Assembly (NCBI GenBank): GCA_007644065.1
Contig: VJWN01000007.1
Coordinates: 2,386,167 to 2,450,166 of the forward strand
Direction of reading: 5' to 3'
DNA from: Margaritispora aquatica
Lineage: Eukaryota; Ascomycota; Leotiomycetes; Helotiales; Discinellaceae
Length of the DNA stretch: 64,000 bases
A program made the translations under genes and the position numbers. Under the pieces are notes generated by a model, which was not told the DNA's origin, searched no databases, and saw only the letters and a list, made by a program, of their open reading frames with translations. This document shows, piece after piece, positions 21,948-32,980 of this stretch (position 1 is the first letter of the stretch; the number at the start of each line of letters is the position of its first letter).

Positions 21948-23819
21948 TTACCAGACTCGTCTCCAGCGAACTTTCATATCGCGATCCGGAGGCATCGCTC
22001 CACCCCCAGCATACCGTGCATCGTCCTCTCCTGGTCTATCTGATGGAGATCCGTCTAGCTTTGTCCATTCGACAAACTCAAAGTCGAATTTGCTGACCAA
22101 CAGCCCCAAAGTGATGAGCATCTCGTGCTTGGCGAATTGCCGTCCTGGGCAGATGGAGATACCGCCACCTAAGCTATATGTTAGCCATGGATCACATTAA
22201 GGGTCAAAAAATCGTACCAAATGGAAAGTAGGAACTCGATCGGCCGCCGAGGGAGAACACAGTGTTGTGATAGATATTTCCAACCTCATCCGTGGTTTCA
22301 ATTTCTTTGAGATGTCTTCCAGCCCAGAATTCCGTGGTGGGATGATCATCCACGATCCACGATTCGTCATGATGAGCCACTTGCATTGGTGCCTGCAACA
22401 TTGCGCCCTTCTCGAGCCTATAACCGCCGACAGTCATCGGTTCCTTGATTTGTCGGATGACGTTGAAGGACATGTGCAGACGCAGCGACTCTGTAAACAC
22501 AGCTTGCAGGAGTGGTAACACCAACAGCTTTGCAACGTCAATAGTTCGTGAGCCGGTAGTAGGGTCTGTGGATTCGGTCCTACGAACCTCCTCCCGAACA
22601 GCTTGAAAAAGAACCGGATCTCGGACAAGCTCTATGATTGCCCATGTTGCAATGGGAATCGAGTTCGAGTTCTGCCTGCATTATGCGTTAGTCAGTGCTA
22701 TCAAAGATTCACAGAAAAGCGTAAGGATTGCAACGTTCTGCAACACTCACGCCCAGAGAAAGGTTCCCAAGAACCCTGCAATACTGTCAGATTGAAAGTC
22801 GCTCTCTCGCAACCACCTCACCAGCTCTCGGCAAACACGTGCCCCAAAGATTGGTTCCCACTCTGCCTCAGCATCTTTTCCGTTCCAGTCAAACTTTTGC
22901 AGTGCCTCATTCAGATACGTTTTAATCGATTCATTCCACCGATCGCGTACCCGGAGAGGCTGGGGATTCAACCATGAAGGAAGACCCAAAACAAGTGGAA
23001 AGATGATAGCGTCGAACTCCCAAAGCAAATCCGTAAGTTTAGGGTTCGATTCGAAAATGTGAGGACCAACAAGTGTGGTGACAGCACACTGGGCCATCTC
23101 GTTTCTGCAAAGATCACTCACGCTAATTGATGTCCACTCTCCAGTAACAGGCTGCTTCTGGTCAAGCGTCTCAGAGAACAGGCGGTAGTACTGCTGGCTC
23201 AGAGAGGTCAAATACTTTGTGCGGCTCATGAATTCAGAATGGATGTTGTGCTCGGTGAACCAGTATCGTTGGCCAGCCTGGTGCTCTGTACCCGGTACTG
23301 GGATCTTACCACGCCCTGATTTGTCCTGAGCGAAGTGCTTCAGCTCGTGCTTCGGCAATCCGTATAATTTGGGCAAAACAGTACGCAAGAGCAGCTCTTC
23401 GTTCCCGATCTTATGTGACGGCCCGAACATTGCCTGGATATTCTGTGCGCCGGCGATGAGGTAGACAGGGCTTGGGCCTAGGTAAAATCTTACTACACTA
23501 TTTGTCTTCATTGCTTGACTGCGCGAAGCAAAGATCCACGCTTAGAAAAATATCCCGCGAGATGGAATTCTGCTACTCACGCAACGCGATTTAAAAACTG
23601 CTTTTGGTTGGTCATGTACTGATAAGTGTTCGAAAAAAACGGTATTCTGTCTTTCAGACGTGCTGGTTTTTTGTGCTTCTCAGCCTTTCCAAAGAACCAT
23701 ATCGTCAATGCCGTTGAGGTGGCTACGAGTGCGAACAAAACGCCTACCCCAAAGGGCTCGGCGATGAGACGAATCCACGCCATCCTAAAGCTAAAGTCTT
23801 TGCAATAATCCCAGCTCAT
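21948..23819 (-). CDS. Cytochrome P450, CYP7/CYP8-like (cluster P450 1)
   Basis: Heme-thiolate enzyme, probably an ER-anchored tailoring oxidase of the polyketide pathway. Exons 23581-23819, 22751-23518, 22218-22675 and 21948-22168 give 561 residues; introns are 62, 75 and 49 bp. An N-terminal hydrophobic anchor (FGVGVLFALVATSTALTIWF) is present. ExxR of helix K is E398-S-L-R401. The heme loop FPFGGGISICPGRQF spans intron 3, with ligand C495. Helix I reads AQNSNSIP (336-343) in place of the usual AGx(D/E)T, as in CYP7 and CYP8 enzymes. The start could instead be the ATG at 23783. It shares a divergent promoter with the P450 at 24390 and is related to the other two P450s of the cluster. Substrate unknown. 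Confidence 0.9.
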
Positions 23820-24389
23820 CCACACTTTATTTGGCTACGTTCAATAAAATGCTTTCCAAAAGGTAAATAGCACAAATTTGGGCATGATTGGGGGATCTGA
23901 AGATATTTCAATGGGGTGGTTGGCTTTGATTTGTGGGTAATATAAGGTAGCTCAGGTATGGGAAGCCATATCAAATGCAAAGTCACGGTAATCAGCACTC
24001 AACACCGAATTGGTGTTATGCACCGCTTTGGTAAGGTATCAGGTGCTTCTCATTGCATTTCGGAACAGAATGGGCTGCTGTAAAAAGTGAGTAGGTATAA
24101 GCTCTCCGATTTTGGCCTATGGGCGACTGTATCTGTAGTCCGATTGGACATGGGAGCCGATGCCGATTACACAAGTAAGTGTCCGAACGCCCGTCCGAAC
24201 CTCCGAGCCGAACCTGCAGATTTTAGAAGACGTCGTTAAGGTACCTCGTCGATGATCACTGGGTCTGGGTTACTGATGGTTACTGATTCAGCTGACTATC
24301 CCTTTCTCCATGGTCTTCTCTTTGTGTTCTTTTTGTGTTCTCTTTGAACCTGGTCAAACACATCCTAATTCATCTCAACCTTGGTCGCA
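23820..24389. promoter_or_regulatory. Divergent promoter of P450 1 and P450 2 with CGG-rich elements
   Basis: The segment holds CCGATGCCGA at about 24157-24166, which is TCGG-CA-TCGG on the minus strand. A dense group of TCCGAAC/CCGAGCCGAACC boxes follows at 24182-24214. Zn2Cys6 proteins bind CGG half-sites, and similar TCGG-NN-TCGG elements occur in the other divergent promoters of the cluster, so these are candidate sites for the regulator at 31628. Binding is inferred. Confidence 0.55.
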
Positions 24390-26196
24390 ATGGATTTCGA
24401 ACTGCTTTGTATTGCTACTTTGACTGTGCTGACTATCTTTGCAACTACATACACCTGGACAAGCCTCCGGTACCGAGTTGCTCTTCTCTCCATTGGGAAG
24501 CAGGGCCCAAATGCCAAATCTAAGCCTCTCACAATCCCCTACATAATCCCTTGGCTGGGACAAACACTTGCCTTCCTCGCGCCGCATCCAGGACGCTTTT
24601 TTCTGGGCCTCCTATCATGGCACCCAAGGGAGAGCGGCGCATGCACGCTTTTGCTCGGTGGTCAAAATACCCACATCATCTTCTCTGCCACTGCCGTGCA
24701 AGCTCTTTTTAAGGTGAAACATAGTGTCGCCAACAGGGAAAACTTCCACAAAATATTCCTAACCAAAGCTACGGGTATGAGTAACGCCGACCATGCCAAG
24801 CTCAAATATTGGGGGGCGAAGACAGGCAAACGAGAAGAAGATCTGCATCAAGAGTTCATGTTGCGGCAGTCGGGCGTCAACGAACTCACGCGGACTTTCG
24901 TTCGATTTTTCAAGCAAGAACTTGCTTCCGCAACTAAGAAGATGGACCAAGGACCCGTTCTTCAACATGATTTATACTCCTGGCTACGGCCCATGATGAT
25001 TAGAGCATCAGTTACTGCTTTCATGGGCAAATGCATCATTGATGTTTATCCTGAACTTGATCAAGACTTCGCCCACTTCGATAAGGGTATACTTGATCTC
25101 GTCTTCGGCTTGCCGAAGATATTGAAGCCTCGGCCGTATGCTGCAAAGGCCAAAATACTTGACGGCTTTACGCGATGGATCCAAGCTGCTGATAAAGAAA
25201 CAAACCACAGGAAGCCTGATCCCCGAAACCCTGAGGACGAGTGGGAGCCACTGTGGGGTAGCCGATTTAGTCGAGCTCGGCAAGCTCTATGGATTGAGAG
25301 CGGGATGAGCCAGAGTGGTAGAGCGAGTGTGAGTCGGTTTTAAGAGTTTTCTTCCCACCCTTTGGGCCATGCACAAAGGCTCTGCTTTCAGAAAAAGCTC
25401 TGTCATTTGATTTTAAAGCTCCTGGATTGTTGCTGGGCTGCCTGCAAAGACTTATAGCTAACCACGATAACTGCAGGTAGAATTAGGTTTGGTATTTGGT
25501 CTGAATTCAAACGCAATCCCGGCGACCGGGTGGATGCTCATGCATATTCTGGATCCGGAAAACCCGCACCTATTGCCGCGTGTCTTGGATGAGATCCAAC
25601 AAGCAGTCACGACAAAGACCGACGACTTGGGATCAGGTTTCGATTTGAACATCAACCAGTTGCTGACATCTCCCCTTCTGCAAAGCATCTTCCACGAAGT
25701 GCTTCGCATGTACGTCGATGTTTTCGTAGCCCGTGAGGTGCACCAGGATTTTGAGCTTCCGCTCGATGCCCAAGGTGACAGTGGGCGCAGTCTTATCTTC
25801 GAGAAAAACAGCATTGTGATAGCGCCATCTATCGCAAGTCACTACGACTCGACGTATTTCGTCGACCCACCCGCAAACGTCTTCCATGCCGAGAGATTCC
25901 TCGTCCCGGCACCCACTCCGACTGCCGGGAACAAGTATATGTTCAGCGCTGCGGGAGCAGGGTCGAGGATGTGGCCTTGGGGCGGAGGAAAGACTATCTG
26001 CCCTGGCCGCATTTTTGCAAAGCAAGAGGTACTTGCTGCTGTCGCGCTGGTACTTTTGATGTTTGATATTGAGGCAGTGCATAAGGAGACTTACCGCATT
26101 CCTGGGTTTTCTTCCGCTTACTCGGGTAGCGGAACTATTGTTCCTGATGGCGATGTACAAGTTCATATCGGAAGGAAACTAAAGGTATCAGCTTAA
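24390..26196 (+). CDS. Cytochrome P450, CYP7/CYP8-like (cluster P450 2)
   Basis: Second tailoring P450, divergent from P450 1. Exons 24390-25328 and 25477-26196, with a 148-bp phase-0 intron, give 552 residues. The ATG at 24390 is chosen because the frame upstream starts on a non-ATG codon. The N-terminal anchor is LLCIATLTVLTIFATTY. Helix I reads LNSNAIPATGW (from about 322), lacking the acid-Thr pair. ExxR is E387-V-L-R390. The heme loop is WPWGGGKTICPGRIF with ligand C488; Trp replaces the usual first Phe. Alignable stretches with P450 1 (LVFGLPKILKPRPYAAKAK versus LVLGLPSWLNPQP; EDEWEPLWGSR versus EAEWEPIFGAR) show common ancestry. The fewer introns here suggest intron loss or an older duplication. 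Confidence 0.9.
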
Positions 26197-27086
26197 AGTG
26201 TCGATTGACGATGATAATAATGAGCATTATCTCTATTTTGGTAGCTTTAGCATTATAAACGTTGATAAAGCATACTTCACCGACGATACTTCAACAAACT
26301 TTGATTGCTAAAAAGGGAACCTCAAGAAATCCGGTTCCATGCACAATCATGTTACATGTATGTCAACACACTCGTTGGTTGGCGTCTATGCTTAAAACCT
26401 AATAACACTTTCAGAAACCATTCCTATCTTCTCCACCTCAGCCACTTATAGCAGTTTTCTATGCCAAGAGAAATTGTGTTCATAACATGTGCTTCTTCGA
26501 AATGATCAGTATGGGACGGCGACCGATTATTAAATCATTCATTGTAGTTAAAATTAAAGAGGATAAGAGAGCTTTGACGTGGTTGTGGCAAGCCTATATG
26601 TAATTGCTTCTTTGGACAAAATATCAAGAGTGCTGTTTTTGAACAGGAAAGTTAAGCGAGAGTTCCCCTGAATATGGGCTCATCAGCCGAGCTTATAAGC
26701 GATCTGATCAGGTAAGCAAGTCAGCCATTGACGACTTCCTTTCATATAAGTCGGTCAGCTCGGATATATTCAGCTTATAAAGTACTGATTAGCGGTATTA
26801 ATAGTCCTAAATTGCCATTTTGAAGAAGAAAAGTAGATTTTCCTACCAATCTAATAGTAATTGTTGGTATTAGTTTCCCAATCAGGACTAGCCTAATCAC
26901 ATAACTAGGCCACTCTAATTGCGGTCACGTCTGCATCTATATATCTCTCATCACGACTTTGCATTACCCCTGTAGACTTATTTGGTCCCAATCACGTAGT
27001 CATTCAGAAGGTTATGATAATTACTAAAAGACAACTCGACGACTGCAAACATCTTTAAGAGATAGATACATTTCGAAGGAACAAAC
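26197..27086. other. AT-rich convergent spacer, no gene seen
   Basis: About 890 bp between the 3' ends of P450 2 and P450 3. AT-rich. A weak inverted similarity links 26669-26700 and 26747-26774 (shared CTGAATAT, CCGA and CTTATA words), possibly the remnant of a small transposable element. No coding frame is supported. Confidence 0.45.
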
Positions 27087-29164
27087 TTAGGGCCGAACCT
27101 TGCGCCGAATCCTGACCCGACAACTCCCAGCCGGCGGTTGTGCCCCCATGCCGTAGAAATAGTCATCCACAGGCGGCACGCCGGTCAAGGCCTCTAGTTC
27201 ATAATAACAAGAGAAAATGGCCGCGCTCCCGATAATCTCCTGCTTCGCCAGATGCCGACCAGGACACGTGAGAATGCCACCTCCGAATGGGATCCAGGCA
27301 CCAGTCAGTTTGTCAACCGAAAACTTCATATTTGCCGCTTTTTCAGGTGGCGTACCAGTCGTCGCGTGCGGGGATCTAGATTTGGAGTCGAGAGGATCAC
27401 CGCACGGCACCAAGAATCTCTCGGCCCAAAAATGGTCGAGTGGTTGACGCCCGCTGTCAGTTCGCTCGGGACCCCACCCATCGGCCATGCGGCCTGCAGA
27501 TGAGGTTGACATTGCTATGAAGCCGTTGCTGCGAAGGTTCCACCGTCCGAGACGTATTTCTCGGTTTGTTGGCCCGTCTGCTGTGCGACTAAGCAGGAAA
27601 GACACGTACAGGCGGAGCGTCTCGGCATATACTGACTGGAGCAATGGGGACGAGGTGAGTGTATCAAGGTTAAAACGTCGCTGCCTCTGACTCTGCTGGG
27701 CCGTCTCTGTCTCTGTCAATATCGCGGCCGATGAGGACGGTGAAAAAGCGATGTCGAGTTCGTCTTGTACACGTCTCATGAGTTCCGGGGCGCTATAGAT
27801 ATGGATCAGATACCAGAAGGCCATTGGGATGGCATTCGATGCAGCCCTATGATTTGTTTATTAGGTAAAGAATTCAATCAAGCGAGGCTTCCCAAGAGGA
27901 CCTACGCAAGCAAAAGGGCAAAGTCTTCGGCTGCCAGTGCATCGTCGTCAAGAAGTTTCGTATCCTGACCCCACCGCTGCCGGCCTTTGATCCATTGCGA
28001 GCCCCAGTATCCATCCTCGAAAGCCTCCCCAGGAGCACTAACCTGAGGGTCAGAGTGTTGGCGGGCATATGTGTGCCACTTCTTGATGCCTGCAACCACG
28101 CGATCTCTTGCTGCGTAAGGACCTGGAAACAGCCATCTCGGGTAGAACTTGACTAGTTTTGGAAGACCAGCGTGGTACGCCCAAAAGTCATCCCCAATAT
28201 CTGGTGAGAGTCGCATTAAATGGGGGCCAAACACGGCTTCGACAACCGCATGAAACACCCGGTCCCTCCACCACTGATAGAAGTCTGGCAGTTCTACCCA
28301 TTCGCCTGAATCGGCTGGATCGGCTGAGTTGGCTTGACCGAGAGTACGGTGCAGTACATCCATGAAGCGTCCACCAAGAAGTCGCAGGTTCTCGCCGTTT
28401 AGGAAACGTTCTGCCGTACTATGCTGGTGTGACCAGACACGGAGATGGGAAGGAACGGCACTTCCAGGGAGCGGAACGGAACCGACGCCGCTGTTGTCGT
28501 TGCGGTATATATCTGCATCATCAGACCGTCAGTCTAAAAGTTCACGATGCATGTAAAGTAAGGTAGTGGGATTGGGGAAAGCGGGGGGAGGTCATCTTCT
28601 CGATGCGTGCGTACGGTACATATTCTTGGGAGTGCCAAAGATTTGACACATTAGCAGGGACAAATACGGTTTATTTGTGTGAGTCTTTCCATATCTGAAA
28701 AGTTTTGCAATATCCTCGGGCTGTTGAATAAGATAACCCTTGGCAGGCCCCAGTGTAATTGTGAAGGGTGTTTTGCTGCCGAAACGATGGCTGGGTTTTG
28801 TCATGGTATTAGTGTCTTAGTCCATACTTTGATCTGCTGGTGGTGCAAGAAGGAAAGGAACAGGAACGGAAACGTATACGTACTTGATTCTCTCAATGAA
28901 GCCTTTCGTGTCCCATGCATAAGAAAAAAAGTTTCCGATGTATGGGATGTAATAAGGCACTATGGGTGGCTCCTGACCAACTTTGTCATCTTTGCCATCT
29001 TTGCCACCGCGCTGAGCCTTCAGCGACAATAACGTTGTGAGTAAGTATGTTGATACTGGTACTGCTAACGAGATGATAAGGAACACGGCGATTAACAGCC
29101 ATTTGCCAGGGAGCGTGTTCAACGCATTTAACGCATCCGCACTGATATTGATATTGAGAACCAT
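27087..29164 (-). CDS. Cytochrome P450, CYP7/CYP8-like (cluster P450 3)
   Basis: Third related P450. Exons 28884-29164, 28615-28790, 27906-28512 and 27087-27846 (introns 93, 102 and 59 bp) give 607 residues. The N-terminal anchor is KWLLIAVFLIISLAVPVSTY. Helix I is AAASNAIPMAFW (N359, P362). ExxR is E430-T-L-R433. The heme loop WIPFGGGILTCPGRHL carries ligand C549. The exon 2-3 junction (donor C|GTACGC at 28614, acceptor GATGCAG) was chosen because the resulting GTPKNMYHIYRNDNSGVG aligns without gaps to the same stretch of P450 1. It is longer than its relatives through an insertion before the heme loop. It is divergent from the enoyl reductase gene and shares its promoter. Confidence 0.87.
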
Positions 29165-29789
29165 TGCAGAGCAATGCTGCTAGATGAGAGAGGAGAGAGG
29201 AAGGGACAAATATAAAAACTGGCTAAGAATTGATGGCGATTACAAAGGCTACCTTACTCTACTCTGTACATGGGTAGATTCATGTCAGATATAAGGATGT
29301 TGCTCCTGATTCCGTCAGTACTTTCTTACTTTCTTTGAACTCTCTTTCTTGAAGACCTTGGACCCACTTAGCCTACCTTATACAAACAATCACAACGACG
29401 AGGTAGAAGACGATGCTGGCAAAAATTACCCCAAAACGAACCTACCTTACCTTACACTTACACTGTGCAGCTTCGGCCACCCGCCTCGCCTGCAATCGCA
29501 TTTGAAACCTGACATCGGTTCGGAATCGGTGCCGAATCCGAACCAGCCAGACTCGGTGCAGGAGTCAGCGAGAAGAGAAGTATGGTAAAATAATACTATG
29601 CTGCCCCACCTACAGTACATACAACCAAACTCAAGGCGACCTCCCCAGTACCTTCCATTTAGGTTATTTATGCAACTCCGGCTAGAGACTGAACTTATCC
29701 AAAGTTATTAACAAGACCATCGCTATCACGCAATCAGGGAGGGATATTTGACATATCGAGCCCACCAACAGCAAACAGCAACAGCAACG
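29165..29789. promoter_or_regulatory. Divergent promoter of P450 3 and trans-ER, with 28-bp near-palindrome
   Basis: At 29517-29544 lies an inverted repeat in which 12 of 14 base pairs match; the outer arm is GGTTCGGA and the centre contains TCGGTGCCGA (29526-29535). It also includes TCGG-AA-TCGG, as in the other cluster promoters. TCGGTGCCGA recurs exactly at 35755-35764. It is the best single candidate for an operator of the cluster regulator. Confidence 0.65.
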
Positions 29790-31080
29790 ATGGTGCCTTA
29801 TATCCAAACAGCAATCACTCAAGCTCAAGAACAAGCACAAGCACAAGCTGCAGGAGCACGCGGGGCCGTACAACTTCAGCTAACCATCTCACATGAAGTT
29901 CCAGTACCATGCTTAGCCCAGAAGAGTCCTTATCACGTCCTCATCCGCGTCTTGGCCGTGGCTCTCAACCCCACCGACTGGAAGATGATAACGCACTTCC
30001 CTATGCCCGGCATCGTCGCTGGATGCGACTTTTGCGGCATAGTGGAGGAGTTGAACAGTGCAAGTAATAAAGCTGGAGGGGTCGAGACCGGGGAAGTCCG
30101 GGAGCAACCGCAACCGCTGCACCTCCCCGGAAGCCGAGTATGTGGTGCACTATTTCCATACAATCGCAGTGTGGAGGACAGTGATCGGCACAATGGCGCT
30201 TTCAGCCAATGGGTTGTTGCTGACTCAAGGCTGTTGCTCAGGGTGCCGCAAGGGTGGACTGACCTACAGGGTGCTGCGCTAGGTGGTGTCGGCTGGGGCA
30301 CTGTCGGACTCGCGCTCTATCTCCCAGACGCATTAGGGCTCCAAGGACGACCTGGCCGACCTTCGAGCAAGAAAGAGCCAGTCTTGGTGTATGGAGGAGC
30401 AACGGCGACTGGTACAATGGCATGCCAGGTGTTAAAATTGTGCGTAAAGCCCGCCCGCTTTCCCCACGCTTTCCCCAGCACAAATACTGACCCGCAATTC
30501 GCCCCGGCTTGGGCGATGCATATACAGGTCTGGATATTCTCCCATTGCCGTGACTTCTCCAACCTCGGAGCCTATAGCCATCAAGTATGGTGCGGTAGGC
30601 GCCGCACATTATACGTCGCCGCATCTGGCTTGCATGGACACCATCCGTACCTTATCCACTGGGGTCCCGATTCGTCATGCTCTTGACTGCATCACAAATG
30701 CGGAATCGATGGCACTCTGCTCTGCAGCATTGGCTCGTGTTGGCGGTCGCTATGCCTGTTTGGAGGAAATGGATGAGGCCTGGCGAACGCGGAAAGCTGT
30801 GAAAGTGAAGGAAGTTATGGGGTTTGAAGCTCTGGGGGTTCGTGTTGAATTTGGGCCCCCTGAAGCCGCATCAGTCTATTCACGCAAGCCCAGTGATGAC
30901 GCTTTCAACTTCTGCATTGGATGGGCGAGCGAGGTACAGGTGATGTTGGATAATAGGCAAATTGAGCCGCACCCAATCAGAGAAGTGAAGGGGAGGTGGG
31001 AGGGCATCCTCCGTGGGTTGGATATCTTGCACAGGGGCGATGTCCGGGGAGAGAAACTTGTAGTAAGACTGAACGAATAG
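29790..31080 (+). CDS. Trans-acting enoyl reductase (LovC-like, MDR family)
   Basis: Zinc-free medium-chain reductase that works in trans with highly reducing synthases lacking a functional ER domain, reducing enoyl-ACP with NADPH. Exons 29790-30439 and 30528-31080 (88-bp intron, donor ATT|GTGCGT) give 400 residues. The start is the ATG at 29790; the frame further upstream has a non-ATG start. The GroES-like half shows VLAVALNPTDWKM and GIVAGCDFCGIVEEL. The cofactor loop is VLVYGGATATGTMACQVLKL followed by SGYSPIAVTSP. The catalytic half shows HALDCITNAESM, and the end is RGLDILHRGDVRGEKLVVRL, all typical of LovC-type proteins. The synthase at 38186 has no ER domain between CMeT and KR, which makes this its probable partner. 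The N-terminus has an unusual Ala/Gln run. Confidence 0.9.
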
Positions 31081-31627
31081 AAATACCCTAGTATTTCGTG
31101 CAGAGTACCGCCTTTCTGAGTTAGTTCTGAAGCAACCTGCTGCACCGCATACAAGCAAAGAGGGGCAAGTCCTCCTCAAAGCAATCTGATACCCATACTA
31201 TCCCCCCTGAGTAAACCTTATTCGGTGGAGGCACTCCTTTTATGGCTACAGCCACAACCGAAGAGTTTGAGCCAGTAGTGAAGCCTTATTATAAGCGAGT
31301 GTCGGTGGTGAAGGTGATTTTAGCAGCTTATTTAACCTTTGATTGGCTCAAACCCCTTGGAAGTGGCTGTAGCCAAAAAGAGTGTGCCTTCATTGAATAA
31401 AGGTGATTCAGGGGGTGGGAGGAGAGTAGTATCGCTCGTAATTCCAACAATATTCCAACAATTAGCGAGCGGATGATCCTCTCAAGAAAGCTTCTGTCAG
31501 AAACGAACAAAATTGGGGACACGCATCCTTCTACCCTTATAAGTCCGATGTATGATTCTGCCTCGTGTCAAGAAACTAAGAAGTTTAAACTTGTCACGAC
31601 CAACTGCTCCTTTTCCTTGCTAGTGAC
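31081..31627. other. Spacer between trans-ER and regulator genes
   Basis: Contains the inverted-repeat element at 31202-31415 and the proximal promoter of the Zn2Cys6 gene. No coding frame is supported. Confidence 0.5.
31202..31415. mobile_element. MITE-like element with about 72-bp terminal inverted repeats
   Basis: The left arm 31202-31274 and right arm 31344-31415 are imperfect reverse complements around a 69-bp centre. Perfect blocks include TGGCTACAGCCAC (31243-31255 against 31363-31375) and GTTTGAGCCA (31265-31274 against 31344-31353). No transposase is encoded. The size and structure fit a non-autonomous DNA element inserted directly upstream of the pathway regulator. No clear target-site duplication was found; ATACTA on the left faces TAGTAT on the right, extending the inverted symmetry. 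Confidence 0.65.
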
Positions 31628-32980
31628 ATGGAAAGTCCCGGTGTCTCGACCACCAAACGCTCGGCTTGCGATCGTTGCCGTAGCCAAAAGCTCCGCTGCA
31701 GCCAAAGTTCTGATGGCGCACCGCCTCCATGTACCAGATGTGTTCGAATCGGCGCTGAATGCCAAACGAGCTATCCGCGACAGTCCGGTTGGGTTGCGCG
31801 AGTACCCGGCCGGGTGCCTGGACCGTCCCGGACCGTCGGCATGCTCCTGTCGCCTACCATATCCGACACCAGTCCCGCGGCGCTCCAACCTCAGAGTCTG
31901 TGGCCTTGGTTAGCATGGCAGGATGACGGCCGGCCTGATCCACTGGACTTTGTGTCTCGAGAGGCGCTGGCAAGTGCTCCTCCAGGAGACAGCATGGATT
32001 TTCTGGGCACGGAGAATGCTGGCTCCTTGGCTTCCGGCTCGGACCCATCGATACATATGTCCGACCAACTGGCGGCCGATGACATCGCAAATTATTGCTT
32101 CCCTCCTCCTCTACAAAGCCGCACGCCGTGGGGGAGTATAGAAAGCAGTGGTAGGGCAACCGAAGCGGGAACATCGATGAACCGCCGTCGCTCGGCCCTG
32201 ACCGAGTTGGCTCCAGTTGTGGACCGAACCACGAATAGCTTTGAGTGTGATCCTCGGCTCTCCAGTCTTGCCTTGCGCTTGTCTCGGCGTCGACAGCGAT
32301 GTCGAGCGCGGTCCTCTCAGCCTCAGGATATCGATATGGCCAGTAGTAGAGACTTTGTGGAGGAATCGGCATCCAGCACTGGAGGAGGTGGTACGAGGGG
32401 TGAAGCGTCCTCAACATCAATGAACACCAATACGTACGGCGATGCTCTAAGTGACACATCAGATCTGATTGATATTCTCCGATCATACAGCGGGACTTGC
32501 CACAACGCTTCGACCTCCAATTCTCGACCTTCTCTAGGTATCATCATCGTCCTGGACTTTCTCTCGGCCTACCTGCAACTCGTAGATATATACGACCATC
32601 TCCTTGCAAGCCTCTACGAGCAACTGTGCAACAGTGTGAAGGGATCAGATGGGGGCCTCCAAACACTGCCTGGTCTGAGCCTTGCTGGCTTCTCGGTGGA
32701 ACAGGGTAATCTGCAGACCAACATCCTGCTGCAGGCTATCCTTCACCAGTTTGAGACGATCGAGAGGTCTCTGGGGCTTCCCGTTGAGCTGCGCGTGTCG
32801 GACCGCAAGGACGCCTACCCAATGGGCTTGGTGCATGGAGAACGGGCGGAGAACCTGTTCAAGGTTGTTATGGAGAACACAACGACCACCCAAGGCTCGG
32901 CGGATACGCTCTCCAGACCAAAGATTTTGGCTTCTTTGAGAGTTAACATAGAACATGTTCGGGGATTTCTAGATAGGTAG
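31628..32980 (+). CDS. Zn2Cys6 transcription factor, cluster regulator
   Basis: Single-exon 450-residue protein. The binuclear zinc cluster is C14-x2-C17-x6-C24-x10-C35-x2-C38-x6-C45, followed by a basic linker with Arg and Pro. The middle is low-complexity and Ser-rich. The C-terminal half has a hydrophobic region (IIIVLDFLSAYLQLVDIYDHL, ILLQAILHQFETIERSLGLP) resembling the regulatory domain of AflR-type pathway activators. It sits inside the polyketide cluster between the enoyl reductase and FAD oxidase genes, so it probably activates them through CGG elements in the shared promoters. The fit to AflR-like proteins is by layout only; direct targets are inferred. Confidence 0.9.
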   Translation: MESPGVSTTKRSACDRCRSQKLRCSQSSDGAPPPCTRCVRIGAECQTSYPRQSGWVARVPGRVPGPSRTVGMLLSPTISDTSPAALQPQSLWPWLAWQDDGRPDPLDFVSREALASAPPGDSMDFLGTENAGSLASGSDPSIHMSDQLAADDIANYCFPPPLQSRTPWGSIESSGRATEAGTSMNRRRSALTELAPVVDRTTNSFECDPRLSSLALRLSRRRQRCRARSSQPQDIDMASSRDFVEESASSTGGGGTRGEASSTSMNTNTYGDALSDTSDLIDILRSYSGTCHNASTSNSRPSLGIIIVLDFLSAYLQLVDIYDHLLASLYEQLCNSVKGSDGGLQTLPGLSLAGFSVEQGNLQTNILLQAILHQFETIERSLGLPVELRVSDRKDAYPMGLVHGERAENLFKVVMENTTTTQGSADTLSRPKILASLRVNIEHVRGFLDR

